This document shows positions 1 through 6,064 of a DNA stretch of 17,139 nt, in pieces. The notes beneath the pieces were generated by a model. The model did no database searches, was not told the DNA's origin, and was given only the letters and a program-made list of their open reading frames with translations. Position 1 is the stretch's first letter, and each line of letters opens with the position of its first letter. The stretch lies in contig CATPBY010000460.1 of assembly GCA_955652845.1 (NCBI GenBank), positions 1 to 17,139 on the forward strand, read 5' to 3'. This stretch comes from an uncultured Terriglobales bacterium (lineage in GTDB: Bacteria; Acidobacteriota; Terriglobia; Terriglobales; Acidobacteriaceae). Position numbers and translations under genes: made by a program.

Positions 1-190
1 AAAGGATGGCGTTCACGAGCTGCGGCACCACCGTGTCGTCATAGCCAATGATGCCGGGAAAAATGGGACCGCCCTCGCGAAGCTTTGCCACCAGGTTGTC
101 GCGCAACTCATCCTTCACGCGCCGCGATTGCAGATGTTTTTCTGAAAATTGGCTGCGGCGGAGTTCGCCGAGTGTCCGCGGGAAACTCAT
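1..190 (-). CDS. MoxR/magnesium-chelatase-like AAA+ ATPase, N-terminal 63 codons only
   Basis: The minus strand opens with ATG at 190 and reads through the left window edge, giving a protein that begins [19 protein letters not shown] and continues with a segment containing [16 protein letters not shown] and then [20 protein letters not shown]. From recall, this resembles the N-terminus of acidobacterial proteins annotated as magnesium chelatase or sigma-54-interacting AAA+ ATPases, where 'FPGIxGYxDTVxPQxxNAIL' immediately precedes the Walker A strand. The Walker motifs would lie outside the window, so ATPase activity cannot be seen directly. The gene follows the Lon-N gene on the same strand after 97 bases, with a TATAAT in the gap that could give it its own promoter. 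No strong Shine-Dalgarno is visible; only a GGGGG run 8 bases or more upstream. Family assignment is moderate. Confidence 0.6.
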   Translation of the reverse strand, partial: MSFPRTLGELRRSQFSEKHLQSRRVKDELRDNLVAKLREGGPIFPGIIGYDDTVVPQLVNAIL

Positions 191-228
191 GATGGAAAAA
201 CCCCCAGGGGAACCGCTTCCTGACACTG

Positions 229-234
229 ATTATA
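229..234 (-). promoter_or_regulatory. Putative -10 box (TATAAT) for the AAA+ ATPase gene
   Basis: A perfect TATAAT reads leftwards at 234-229, so transcription would start near 222 and leave a leader of about 31 nt before the ATG at 190. The hexamer 17 bases upstream (ATAGAG) is a poor -35, so this is only a -10 match in the right place. Confidence 0.4.
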
Positions 235-287
235 CGCCCGCTACCGTCCTGCTCTATTTTTAGAACGCACGATAACTCGAGCGAATC

Positions 288-899
288 TTATCCGGCGTGA
301 CCATTGCCGCCGGCCTTCTGTCGCACCTGCACGCTGCGCCGCAGCTTTGGCAGAATCCCTTCAAAGTAGGAGATCACGGCTTGCACTCTCTTCCCTTCAG
401 ATGCCATGCCGAGCAACGTCTGCTTAAAGTCGGGATCGAGCGGGAGTGACCCCGCAAGATGAAAAGAAAGCTGGGAGATCTCGATATCCGACGTTTTCTC
501 GGGTTCCGCTCCGGCCAGGGTCATAATCTCCCCGTGCAGTTTCAGCATCTGCGCGACTTGCCCGGAGGTGGCATGAACCGGTTCATCCCGAAGGTAGAGA
601 ACTTCGGCTTGCAGAAATGATCGATCCTGGTTGACTTGCATCACTTCGAAACGTTCGCGCCCCTCGGTCACGATGTCCATACGCCCATCGGGATACTTCT
701 TAGTCACGGTAAGGATTTCTGCCGTGCATCCGATCTCGGCCACCCCGTCATCTTTGGCCCGCACCACTCCAAATCGTTTTTCCTGGACCAGGCACTCGGT
801 CACCATCTCGCGATAGCGTGGTTCGAAAATATGCAGAGGCAAGGGGGTGCCGGGCAGCAAAACCAGGTCAAGCGGAAACAGCGGCAGGAGCGTGCTCAT
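288..899 (-). CDS. LON substrate-binding (Lon-N) domain protein, stand-alone
   Basis: A 203-residue protein beginning MSTLLPLFPLDLVLLPGTPL, followed by LHIFEPRYREMV. This is the hallmark of the Lon-N domain (PF02190), which binds unfolded substrates in Lon protease. Later features, FGVV near residue 44, GCTAEIL near 57 and a helical C-terminal half, fit the usual roughly 200-residue stand-alone family. There is no AAA+ or Ser-Lys protease domain, so it cannot be a protease; its cellular role is unknown. The start at 899 has an AAGG Shine-Dalgarno 6 bases upstream and a TACAAT -10 box about 50 bases upstream. The C-terminus ends in a Gly/His-rich tail (KAGGNGHAG). It is divergent from the SDR gene at 998. 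Confidence 0.9.
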   Translation of the reverse strand: MSTLLPLFPLDLVLLPGTPLPLHIFEPRYREMVTECLVQEKRFGVVRAKDDGVAEIGCTAEILTVTKKYPDGRMDIVTEGRERFEVMQVNQDRSFLQAEVLYLRDEPVHATSGQVAQMLKLHGEIMTLAGAEPEKTSDIEISQLSFHLAGSLPLDPDFKQTLLGMASEGKRVQAVISYFEGILPKLRRSVQVRQKAGGNGHAG

Positions 900-943
900 G
901 AAAACCTTCGCGGATCCGGAGCGCGAATCGTAACACTTGAATT

Positions 944-953
944 TTCGATTGTA
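944..953 (-). promoter_or_regulatory. Putative -10 region (TACAATCGAA) for the Lon-N gene
   Basis: Reading leftwards from 953, TACAATCGAA gives a good -10 hexamer with transcription starting near 941 and a leader of about 40 nt before the ATG at 899. No clear -35 is present; the best is CTGGCC at 16 bases. The string TAYAATCGAA recurs ahead of the Mrp gene (4155) and the thiolase gene (14684). Confidence 0.45.
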
Positions 954-962
954 CCCCAGCGC

Positions 963-991
963 TTGACTTGGCCAGCCCAGGAGGGTACAAG
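963..991 (+). promoter_or_regulatory. Putative promoter overlapping the RBS of the first SDR gene
   Basis: TTGACT at 963-968 and TACAAG at 986-991 are separated by exactly 17 bases, and the -10 ends 6 bases before the ATG at 998. If used, the mRNA would be leaderless. The AGGAGGG at 979-985 lies inside this promoter, 12 bases from the ATG, so the two readings (leaderless, or SD-led from an upstream promoter) compete. Confidence 0.35.
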
Positions 992-997
992 CAGCGG

Positions 998-1801
998 ATG
1001 AGTTTTGAGAAGCTTGAAGTATCAGGCAAAGTGGTGGTGGTAACCGGCGCCTCGATGGGGATCGGCGAGGCCATCGCCAGGATTTTTGCCGATCGCGGAG
1101 CTCGCGTCGTGCTGCTGTCTCGCGATGCCGGACGCGCTGAAGCCGCCCGCAACCGCGTCGCTCACGCCGATCGCACCCTAGCCCTTTCCTGCGATGTGCG
1201 TAATCGCGAGGAAATTGATCGCGTCGTCAGTCTCACCCTTCATCACTTTGCCCGCATCGACGTCTGGATCAATAACGCCGGCCGCGGCATGCGAGATTCC
1301 GTTGCTCAGATGGATATGAGTGTGTGCCGCGATACCTTCGACATCAATCTGTTCGGGACAATTTCCGCGATGCAGGCGGTCATACCTGTCATGAAGCAGC
1401 AGGGGGCGGGGACCATTATCAATATTTCAAGCGTCGCGGGCCATATTCCAGTACCGTTTATGGGAATCTATAGCGCGACAAAATTTGCCATGAATGCTGT
1501 TGGGAACGTCGCCCGCGTGGAATTGCTTTCTGCCGGCATCCACGTGATGACTGTATGTCCGGGGTATGTGCAGACCGATTTTGCCGCCAATGCCATTAAA
1601 GGCCGAGATTTAAAACAAGTTCGCCCAGCATCGGTACGCGGCATCACCGCAGATCGGGCGGCGCGGGCAGTGCTGCGTGGCTATGAAAAACGAAAGCGTG
1701 AAGTCATCGTGCCGTGGACGATGCGTCCCGTCGTCATGTTTTATCAATTGTTTCCGGAATTGGTCGAACGCTCAATGTCGAGGATGGCGAAAACAGCCTG
1801 A
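998..1801 (+). CDS. Short-chain dehydrogenase/reductase (SDR), classical type
   Basis: A 267-residue classical SDR. The Rossmann cofactor loop TGASMGIG is at residues 16-23, the NNAG motif at 92-95, and the catalytic triad S145, Y158, K162 lies in NISSVAG and YSATK. An Arg after beta-2 (LLSRD) suggests NADP(H) preference. Substrate is not predictable; the C-terminal part (REVIVPWTMRPVVMFYQLFPEL) resembles DltE/YqjQ-like SDRs that often sit near membranes. The ATG at 998 is preferred over an in-frame TTG at 968 because AGGAGGG lies 12 bases upstream and the protein then starts just before the beta-1 strand. It is divergent from the Lon-N gene and convergent with the TPR gene, with only 3 bases between the two stop codons. 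Confidence 0.9.
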   Translation: MSFEKLEVSGKVVVVTGASMGIGEAIARIFADRGARVVLLSRDAGRAEAARNRVAHADRTLALSCDVRNREEIDRVVSLTLHHFARIDVWINNAGRGMRDSVAQMDMSVCRDTFDINLFGTISAMQAVIPVMKQQGAGTIINISSVAGHIPVPFMGIYSATKFAMNAVGNVARVELLSAGIHVMTVCPGYVQTDFAANAIKGRDLKQVRPASVRGITADRAARAVLRGYEKRKREVIVPWTMRPVVMFYQLFPELVERSMSRMAKTA

Positions 1802-1804
1802 AGC

Positions 1805-2113
1805 TTATTTCAGCTCCTCCAGCATAGCGGTCATCTCGGATTGCGCATGGCTGTTGCCGGTGCGTCGGGCCGAGGTTATGCCGTCGACCAGCATCCGCTT
1901 GGCCTCCTCAATCCGCTTTGCGCTCACCAGCGTTTGTGCCGCCATTTGATAGCCCGCAGTGTAATCAGGATGATTCGCGAGCAGCTGGGTAAATTCTTGA
2001 AGGGCACGCTCGACTTCACCGCCTTTCGAATACTCCATCGCCAACCCATAACGGGCAAAGGCGTCGCCAGGATTTTGCGAAAGGATCTCGCTAAGCATTG
2101 CAATGCGATCCAT
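1805..2113 (-). CDS. Small tetratricopeptide-repeat protein
   Basis: A 102-residue protein with two TPR-like helix pairs: DAFARYGLAMEYSKGGEVERALQEF (about residues 17-41) and DYTAGYQMAAQTLVSAKRIEEAKRML (about 50-75). The spacing of Gly, Ala and Leu/Tyr is typical of TPR. It has no signal peptide or other domain, so it is probably a cytoplasmic adaptor of unknown partner. The ATG at 2113 has GGAAGG about 9 bases upstream. It converges on the SDR gene with a 3-base gap, leaving no room for a terminator between them, so the two transcripts must overlap. Confidence 0.85.
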   Translation of the reverse strand: MDRIAMLSEILSQNPGDAFARYGLAMEYSKGGEVERALQEFTQLLANHPDYTAGYQMAAQTLVSAKRIEEAKRMLVDGITSARRTGNSHAQSEMTAMLEELK

Positions 2114-2156
2114 AAAACCGGCCTTCCACTCAATAACGTCGATACAAGATTACTAC

Positions 2157-2172
2157 ATGCTGCTAGCAGCAT
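2157..2172. repeat. Perfect 16-bp palindrome ATGCTGCTAGCAGCAT
   Basis: ATGCTGCTAGCAGCAT equals its own reverse complement over all 16 bases. It sits in the 200-bp spacer between the divergent TPR gene (start 2113) and the Cys-rich gene (start 2314), 44 bases from the TPR start codon. The position and two-fold symmetry suit a dimeric repressor operator, but no bound protein is known. Confidence 0.5.
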
Positions 2173-2313
2173 TTGAATGGTCTTGAGCAGGCCGAGTTGG
2201 ATGTTGGCTATCCACAAGGATGCCCAGAGTCATTCTGCATTTGTTCTTCATGGTCACTGGCGGGCGGTGTGCGCGTCGAGTAAAATGACCCTTCGCCACA
2301 ACAGGAGACCAGG

Positions 2314-2748
2314 TTGGCATGTCCGTTTTTCATGCCGGTGCGAAAGATGGAAGATGGCGGCTGGCTGCATCCTTCGCGTTTGCCTTTGGGCGGAGGATGG
2401 AGCGGGCACTGCTGCGCTCCCAACCACCATGGCGTCCAGCCTTCTGATCAGGAATTAAGAGAATTCTGCAACCTGGGTTACGCCGCGAACTGCTCGCGCC
2501 TGCCGCCACAACGGACGTGTGACGCGGTGCGTTTCGCGATCGCGCGGGATTCGCAAGCGCAACTGTCGCTATGGTTTGTCTGCGAAGCCGCTCATCTTCC
2601 TGCCTCTCATGGGACTTTGGAGTACGAGATTTCATCCGGACGCTGGACCCGTTCCCATGCCGACCCGGGAATTCAGAAAATGGCGGAGTGCTATTTAGAG
2701 TCGTATCTAGGTCGCCGTATGCCCCGCGCTGCGGCAATTTCGCCGTAG
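2314..2748 (+). CDS. Cys-rich conserved hypothetical protein, TTG start
   Basis: A 144-residue protein with no recognised domain. The reading is supported by a Shine-Dalgarno AGGAG (2303-2307) 6 bases before TTG 2314, and by a protein-like sequence: MACPFFMPV at the N-terminus, RLPLGGGWSG (22-31), ELREFCNLGYAANCSRLP (47-64), DAVRFAIARD (70-79), HGTLEYE (99-105) and IQKMAECYLESYL (120-132). I recall similar acidobacterial proteins with CPFF, PLG.W.G.C, CNLGYA and LEYD motifs, but cannot check. Cysteines C3, C33/C34, C52 and C60 are well placed for a metal or Fe-S site; C69, C90 and C126 are extra. The next possible start, ATG 2332, has no Shine-Dalgarno and would delete CPFF. The thioesterase gene follows 24 bases later, so co-transcription is likely. 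Function is unknown. Confidence 0.72.
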   Translation: MACPFFMPVRKMEDGGWLHPSRLPLGGGWSGHCCAPNHHGVQPSDQELREFCNLGYAANCSRLPPQRTCDAVRFAIARDSQAQLSLWFVCEAAHLPASHGTLEYEISSGRWTRSHADPGIQKMAECYLESYLGRRMPRAAAISP

Positions 2749-2772
2749 AGCTAAACACATGAGCACCAAATT

Positions 2773-3279
2773 ATGAAGCAAAGCGATGATCTGATGATGG
2801 CTCGTCCGGTTCGGGACTCACAGTCGGAGATGGCGGAGATCGTTCTCCCCAACGACGCCAACCCGCTGGGCGCCTTGCTCGGCGGACGGCTAATGCACTG
2901 GATCGATCTTGCCGGAGCCATGGCTGCGCATCGGCACTGCCGCAACTACGTGGTCACCGCCGCCATCGACCACCTCGACTTCTGGGTACCCGTGCACATC
3001 GGCGACCTGGTTATCCTGCGCTCCTCAGTCAATCGCGTATTCCACACTTCGATGGAAGTCGGAGTGAAAGTTTGGGTGGAGAATTATCTGCTGGACAGCT
3101 GCCAGCACGTCAGTTCGGCCTATCTCACGTTCGTGGCCATTGACGGCGCCGGACGCCATCTCAAGGTACCGGCCATCGTCCCCGAAACTGATGAGCAGAG
3201 ACGGCGCTACGAGGATGCCGGGAGGCGACGCGAGAGTCGTCGTAGTGAGCTCGATCGACGCCGCAGTAAGATCACCTAG
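2773..3279 (+). CDS. Acyl-CoA thioesterase, hotdog fold (YciA/BFIT-like)
   Basis: A 168-residue single hotdog domain. The family core is PNDANPLGALLGGRLMHWID at residues 26-45, followed by AGAMAAHRHC and VTAAIDHLDFWVPVHIGDLV. These match cytoplasmic acyl-CoA hydrolases that release CoA from fatty acyl-CoA; N30 and D45 lie at the usual active-site positions. Chain-length preference cannot be predicted. The C-terminus from about residue 145 is strongly basic (RRRYEDAGRRRESRRSELDRRRSK), an unusual extension beyond the hotdog fold. The ATG at 2773 has no clear Shine-Dalgarno. ATGs at codons 8 and 9 are alternatives and would still keep the RPVRDSQSEM start typical of the family. It probably shares a transcript with the upstream Cys-rich gene. 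Confidence 0.9.
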   Translation: MKQSDDLMMARPVRDSQSEMAEIVLPNDANPLGALLGGRLMHWIDLAGAMAAHRHCRNYVVTAAIDHLDFWVPVHIGDLVILRSSVNRVFHTSMEVGVKVWVENYLLDSCQHVSSAYLTFVAIDGAGRHLKVPAIVPETDEQRRRYEDAGRRRESRRSELDRRRSKIT

Positions 3280-3336
3280 CAATTCGGGCGCTTCTCACTA
3301 TGCGGTTCCCGCCTGCAGGGAAAGTTATTGGGGGAC

Positions 3337-4095
3337 ATGAAGTCTCGTCTTGAAGGCAAGTTTGCTGTGGTCACTGGCGCAGGCAGCGGAATTGGGCGCG
3401 CTTGCGCTCTTGCCCTGGCACGTGATGGTGCGCGCGTAGCACTCGTCGGTCGGCGCAAGGATCGCCTGGAAGCAGTGGCCCACACCATCGGCCAGTCGCC
3501 ACTGGTTGTCGTCGCCGATGTCTCTCAGAAATCGGACATCGCCCGCATGGTCGAGCACACCGTGGAGAATTTCGGCGCGCTCAACGTACTTATCAACAAC
3601 GCTGGAGTTCTTCATCCCGGAACGGTGGAGCAGGTTACGGAGCAGCAGTGGGATGAAACCTTCAATGTGAACGTCCGAGGACTCTGGCTGCTCTCCCGGC
3701 AAGTGCTGCCGCAGATGCGCAAGTCTGGAGGCGGATCGATAATCAATATCGCGTCCGTTCTCGGGATCAACGGAGTGCGTAACCGCGCTGCATACGCGCC
3801 CTCCAAAGGCGCGGTCGTGCTGCTTACCAAGTGTATGGCCATCGACCACGGAGCCGAGAACATTCGCGTCAACGCAATCTGCCCCGCGTTTGTCGAAACC
3901 GATCTGACGGCTGCCATTCTCCGCGATGCTCCTGATCCAGACGCCTACCGCCGGGAACGAATCGGCGCACATCCCATCGGCCGTCTTGGCCAGCCGGAAG
4001 ACATCGCCGGACTCGCCATCTATCTGGCCAGCGACGAATCTTCCTGGGTGACCGGCGCGGTATTTCCGGTGGACGGTGGATATCTGGCGGTGTGA
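3337..4095 (+). CDS. FabG-like short-chain dehydrogenase/reductase
   Basis: A 252-residue classical SDR with TGAGSGIG at residues 13-20, NNAG at 87-90, catalytic S140 (NIASV), Y153 and K157 (YAPSK), and the C-terminal signature ending WVTGAVFPVDGGY. This C-terminus is typical of the FabG/glucose-1-dehydrogenase-like branch. An Arg-Arg after beta-2 (LVGRRKDRL) favours NADP(H). Substrate is unknown; its closeness to an acyl-CoA thioesterase makes a 3-oxoacyl or 3-hydroxyacyl substrate possible but unproven. The ATG at 3337 directly follows a GGGGG run. An in-frame TTG at 3328 would add three residues and is less likely. It is unrelated in detail to the other SDR at 998, so this is not a recent tandem duplication. 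Confidence 0.9.
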   Translation: MKSRLEGKFAVVTGAGSGIGRACALALARDGARVALVGRRKDRLEAVAHTIGQSPLVVVADVSQKSDIARMVEHTVENFGALNVLINNAGVLHPGTVEQVTEQQWDETFNVNVRGLWLLSRQVLPQMRKSGGGSIINIASVLGINGVRNRAAYAPSKGAVVLLTKCMAIDHGAENIRVNAICPAFVETDLTAAILRDAPDPDAYRRERIGAHPIGRLGQPEDIAGLAIYLASDESSWVTGAVFPVDGGYLAV

Positions 4096-4154
4096 CGCTG
4101 CATTCAGCGATTCGCTGCCCAGGGCGATAACTCCGAACTGCACCTCCCCTCACG

Positions 4155-4160
4155 TATAAT
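4155..4160 (+). promoter_or_regulatory. -10 box (TATAAT) giving a leaderless Mrp transcript
   Basis: A perfect TATAAT ends 6 bases before the ATG at 4167, so transcription starting about 7 bases after the hexamer would begin at or beside the A of the start codon. No Shine-Dalgarno lies between the SDR stop (4095) and the ATG, which agrees with a leaderless mRNA. A convincing -35 is not visible. Confidence 0.5.
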
Positions 4161-4166
4161 CGAAGC

Positions 4167-5015
4167 ATGAGTAGCTCTCTCCCTCATCCTGGACAACCTC
4201 CGCAAGGGCCGCAGCCGCTGCCCGGCGTAGATACGATCGTTGCCGTGGGTTCGGGAAAGGGTGGAGTGGGCAAGACTACCCTGGCGGTAAATCTGGCCAT
4301 TGCTCTTTCCAAGCTGGGACACAAAGTCGGACTGCTCGATGCCGACGTTTACGGTCCGAACGTGCCGCTGATGCTCGGCATCAGCTCACAGCCCAAGGTT
4401 CTGGCGGACAATCGCATCGAGCCTCTGGAAGCTTACGGGGTCAAGGTAATCTCGGTTGGTTTCCTGAATCCCGGGGATAAGCCTCTAATCTGGCGCGGTC
4501 CCATGCTGCATTCAATCATTAAACAATTCTTGGGCTCGGTGGTTTGGGGAAAACTCGATTACCTCGTAGTCGATCTACCCCCCGGAACTGGCGATGTTGC
4601 TCTCTCGTTGATCCAAACCGTGCCTCTGACAGGAGCCATTGTGGTTTCCACGCCGTCGGATGTTTCCCTGCAGGATGCCCGCAAAGCCATCGAAATGTTT
4701 CGCCAGATGAAAGTCGACGTGGTGGGCATCGTCGAAAACATGAGCTACTTTGTCTGTCCGCACTGCCACGAGGCAACCGATATTTTCTCCCGCGGAGGAG
4801 CAGAGAAGACCGCAACTCAGTTTGGAATTAGTTATCTCGGCGCGGTACAGCTTGATCCTGACATCCGCAAAGCTACAGACAGCGGCCAACCCACGGCTTT
4901 AAAAGGAGATGATTCCCCGGCGGCGAAGTCTCTATACGAATTCGCAAGCAAAGTGTTCGCGCGGGTAGAAGAAATCAAGGCAAGCGCGACCGAAAGCGTC
5001 ATCCAGATCCAATAG
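4167..5015 (+). CDS. mrp: Mrp/NBP35-family Fe-S cluster carrier ATPase
   Basis: A 282-residue P-loop ATPase. The deviant Walker A GKGGVGKT spans residues 30-37 with the signature Lys K31. DADVYGPNVP and VVDLPPGTGD supply the Walker B and switch regions. CPHC at 197-200 (in YFVCPHCHEATDIFS) is the paired-cysteine motif through which the dimer holds a bridging [4Fe-4S] cluster for transfer to apoproteins. Unlike many bacterial Mrp proteins it has no N-terminal MIP18/DUF59 domain, only a Pro/Gln-rich lead of about 20 residues. It acts in the cytoplasm. The gene appears to have its own promoter with a leaderless start. Its 3' end overlaps the convergent secreted-protein gene by 17 bases. Confidence 0.95.
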   Translation: MSSSLPHPGQPPQGPQPLPGVDTIVAVGSGKGGVGKTTLAVNLAIALSKLGHKVGLLDADVYGPNVPLMLGISSQPKVLADNRIEPLEAYGVKVISVGFLNPGDKPLIWRGPMLHSIIKQFLGSVVWGKLDYLVVDLPPGTGDVALSLIQTVPLTGAIVVSTPSDVSLQDARKAIEMFRQMKVDVVGIVENMSYFVCPHCHEATDIFSRGGAEKTATQFGISYLGAVQLDPDIRKATDSGQPTALKGDDSPAAKSLYEFASKVFARVEEIKASATESVIQIQ

Positions 5016-5481
5016 GTTTAGACTGCTGCCTAACGCGGGCGGTCGTGAATGGGGTGCTCTCCGCTTTTTTTCGTCTGATCGAGACTTTCTCCGAATACAA
5101 CTGTTTCCCAATTTGGCGGATGATCACTCCGTTAAAATTCGCAACTCCGATTTCCCCGCGAACTTCTACCCTGCCACGTGCGTTATGTCCCACTAAGTTG
5201 AGTTCGCATCCCGTCAGCGTGCCTTCGAGCCTCGCCTCCAACGGATTTGAAGAGCCTTCGTAATCGCGCAGCATCGCAACAACATTTCTCCCACGCTCTT
5301 CCAGCGATAGTTCGATTCCGGCAGGTCCACCCAATACTGCCGCGACGTCGCGGAGAGCTGAGAAGGTTTCTACCTTTGTGGAGTTATTTGCTGGGACGCA
5401 TTGGGCAGCTCCCCGGCGAGCGACGGCGGCAAAAAATAAGAAACCGATAGATAAGGTTCTTCGCGACATGCGAAACACCAT
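4999..5481 (-). CDS. Small secreted hypothetical protein
   Basis: A 160-residue protein with a probable signal peptide: basic n-region (MVFRMSRR), short hydrophobic core (LSIGFLFFAAVA) and a GAAQ cleavage site, though the RRG after the core is atypical. The mature part has two cysteines, C28 and C92, that could pair, and a beta-rich region (LEGTLTGCELNLVGHNARGRVEVRGEIGV as a series of alternating strands) ending in a conserved-looking IGKQLYSEKVS. No family is recognised. The start at 5481 is chosen because a TTGACG-N16-TATTTT promoter ends 7 bases before it; ATG 5469 is the alternative, and reading further upstream would place non-signal sequence in front. It converges on the Mrp gene with a 17-base overlap. 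Confidence 0.6.
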   Translation of the reverse strand: MVFRMSRRTLSIGFLFFAAVARRGAAQCVPANNSTKVETFSALRDVAAVLGGPAGIELSLEERGRNVVAMLRDYEGSSNPLEARLEGTLTGCELNLVGHNARGRVEVRGEIGVANFNGVIIRQIGKQLYSEKVSIRRKKAESTPFTTARVRQQSKPIGSG

Positions 5482-5488
5482 AAGGCAC

Positions 5489-5516
5489 AAAATAGCACTC
5501 CGAATAACTACGTCAA
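5489..5516 (-). promoter_or_regulatory. Sigma70-like promoter for the secreted-protein gene, leaderless
   Basis: Reading leftwards: TTGACG at 5516-5511, 16 bases, then TATTTT at 5494-5489 preceded by TGC as an extended -10. The hexamer ends 7 bases before the ATG at 5481, so the transcript would have essentially no leader, and no Shine-Dalgarno is present. Confidence 0.55.
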
Positions 5517-5638
5517 GTGCCGGTTGCTCCATCGGGGTGATGTTCGAGCGTCGGTGGCCGGCAGTATTTCTGGTTACGGGTTCCGGCCAAGACCAGAGTT
5601 GCCTGCTCAAATCCTCATCAGTGTCCTGATACTAACAC

Positions 5639-6019
5639 TCACGCCCTTCCCCTAAACTGGATGATTCTTCGACGGTCGCGTTTGGATGGCCGTCCCGGCG
5701 GCAACTCTTCGAATTGCCTCATCGCTTTACGCTCAGCTGCAACCTTGAGGCGCAGCTCGCGGCTCGCGTCCGTCTCGCGGTAGAGCGTTCGGGCTACCGA
5801 TGCAGGCCCGCGTACCTCGCTGAGAAGCAGGATTTCCACCTCAAAGTCGCCGCCGTCGTTGGTCACTCGCAGCATGTCTCCGGTTCGCACTTCGCGGGCG
5901 GCCTTGGCGGGCTGTCCGTTAAATTGAATTCTGCCGAGCCCGCAGGCTCGTGTCGCAAGGGCACGTGTCTTGAAGAATCTTGCGGCCCAGAGCCACTTGT
6001 CTATTCTCATGCTGGCCAT
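5639..6019 (-). CDS. S4-domain RNA-binding protein, HslR/Hsp15-like
   Basis: A 126-residue protein starting MASMRIDKWLWAARFFKTR, the near-invariant start of the S4 domain in the heat-shock protein 15 family. GRIQFNGQPAKAAREVRTGD completes the S4 fold, and a basic C-terminal tail follows (KLRR-type: PGRPSKRDRRRIIQFRGRA). E. coli Hsp15 binds stalled 50S subunits carrying peptidyl-tRNA; the same role is inferred here by family only. ATG at 6019 or the in-frame ATG at 6010 both fit; a longer version from 6049 adds a Cys-containing segment absent from family members I recall. It follows the flavoenzyme gene after 45 bases on the same strand and is probably co-transcribed. Confidence 0.88.
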   Translation of the reverse strand: MASMRIDKWLWAARFFKTRALATRACGLGRIQFNGQPAKAAREVRTGDMLRVTNDGGDFEVEILLLSEVRGPASVARTLYRETDASRELRLKVAAERKAMRQFEELPPGRPSKRDRRRIIQFRGRA

Positions 6020-6064
6020 AGAAGCTGTTTGTCCACAAAGTTGGAACATCAAATAGGAAGATCG

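Noticed and set aside
48..263. 71-residue plus-strand open frame at the left edge
   Set aside because: It is antisense to the clipped ATPase gene, rich in Arg/Ser, and lacks a ribosome-binding site.
2330..2758. 142-residue open frame on the minus strand opposite the Cys-rich gene
   Set aside because: Its sequence is Arg/Ser-rich and low in conserved-looking blocks, whereas the plus-strand frame has a Shine-Dalgarno and coherent motifs; treated as a shadow.
998..4095. The two SDR genes as a recent duplication
   Set aside because: Their cofactor loops, active-site surroundings and C-termini differ throughout; they belong to different SDR branches.
4105..4117. CAGCGA-T-TCGCTG inverted repeat after the second SDR gene as a terminator
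   Set aside because: Only 6-bp arms, 1-base loop (cannot fold as a hairpin of that size) and no T-run.
3325..4143. 272-residue open frame antisense to the FabG-like SDR
   Set aside because: The plus strand encodes a complete SDR with all motifs; the antisense frame is a by-product of GC-rich codon use.
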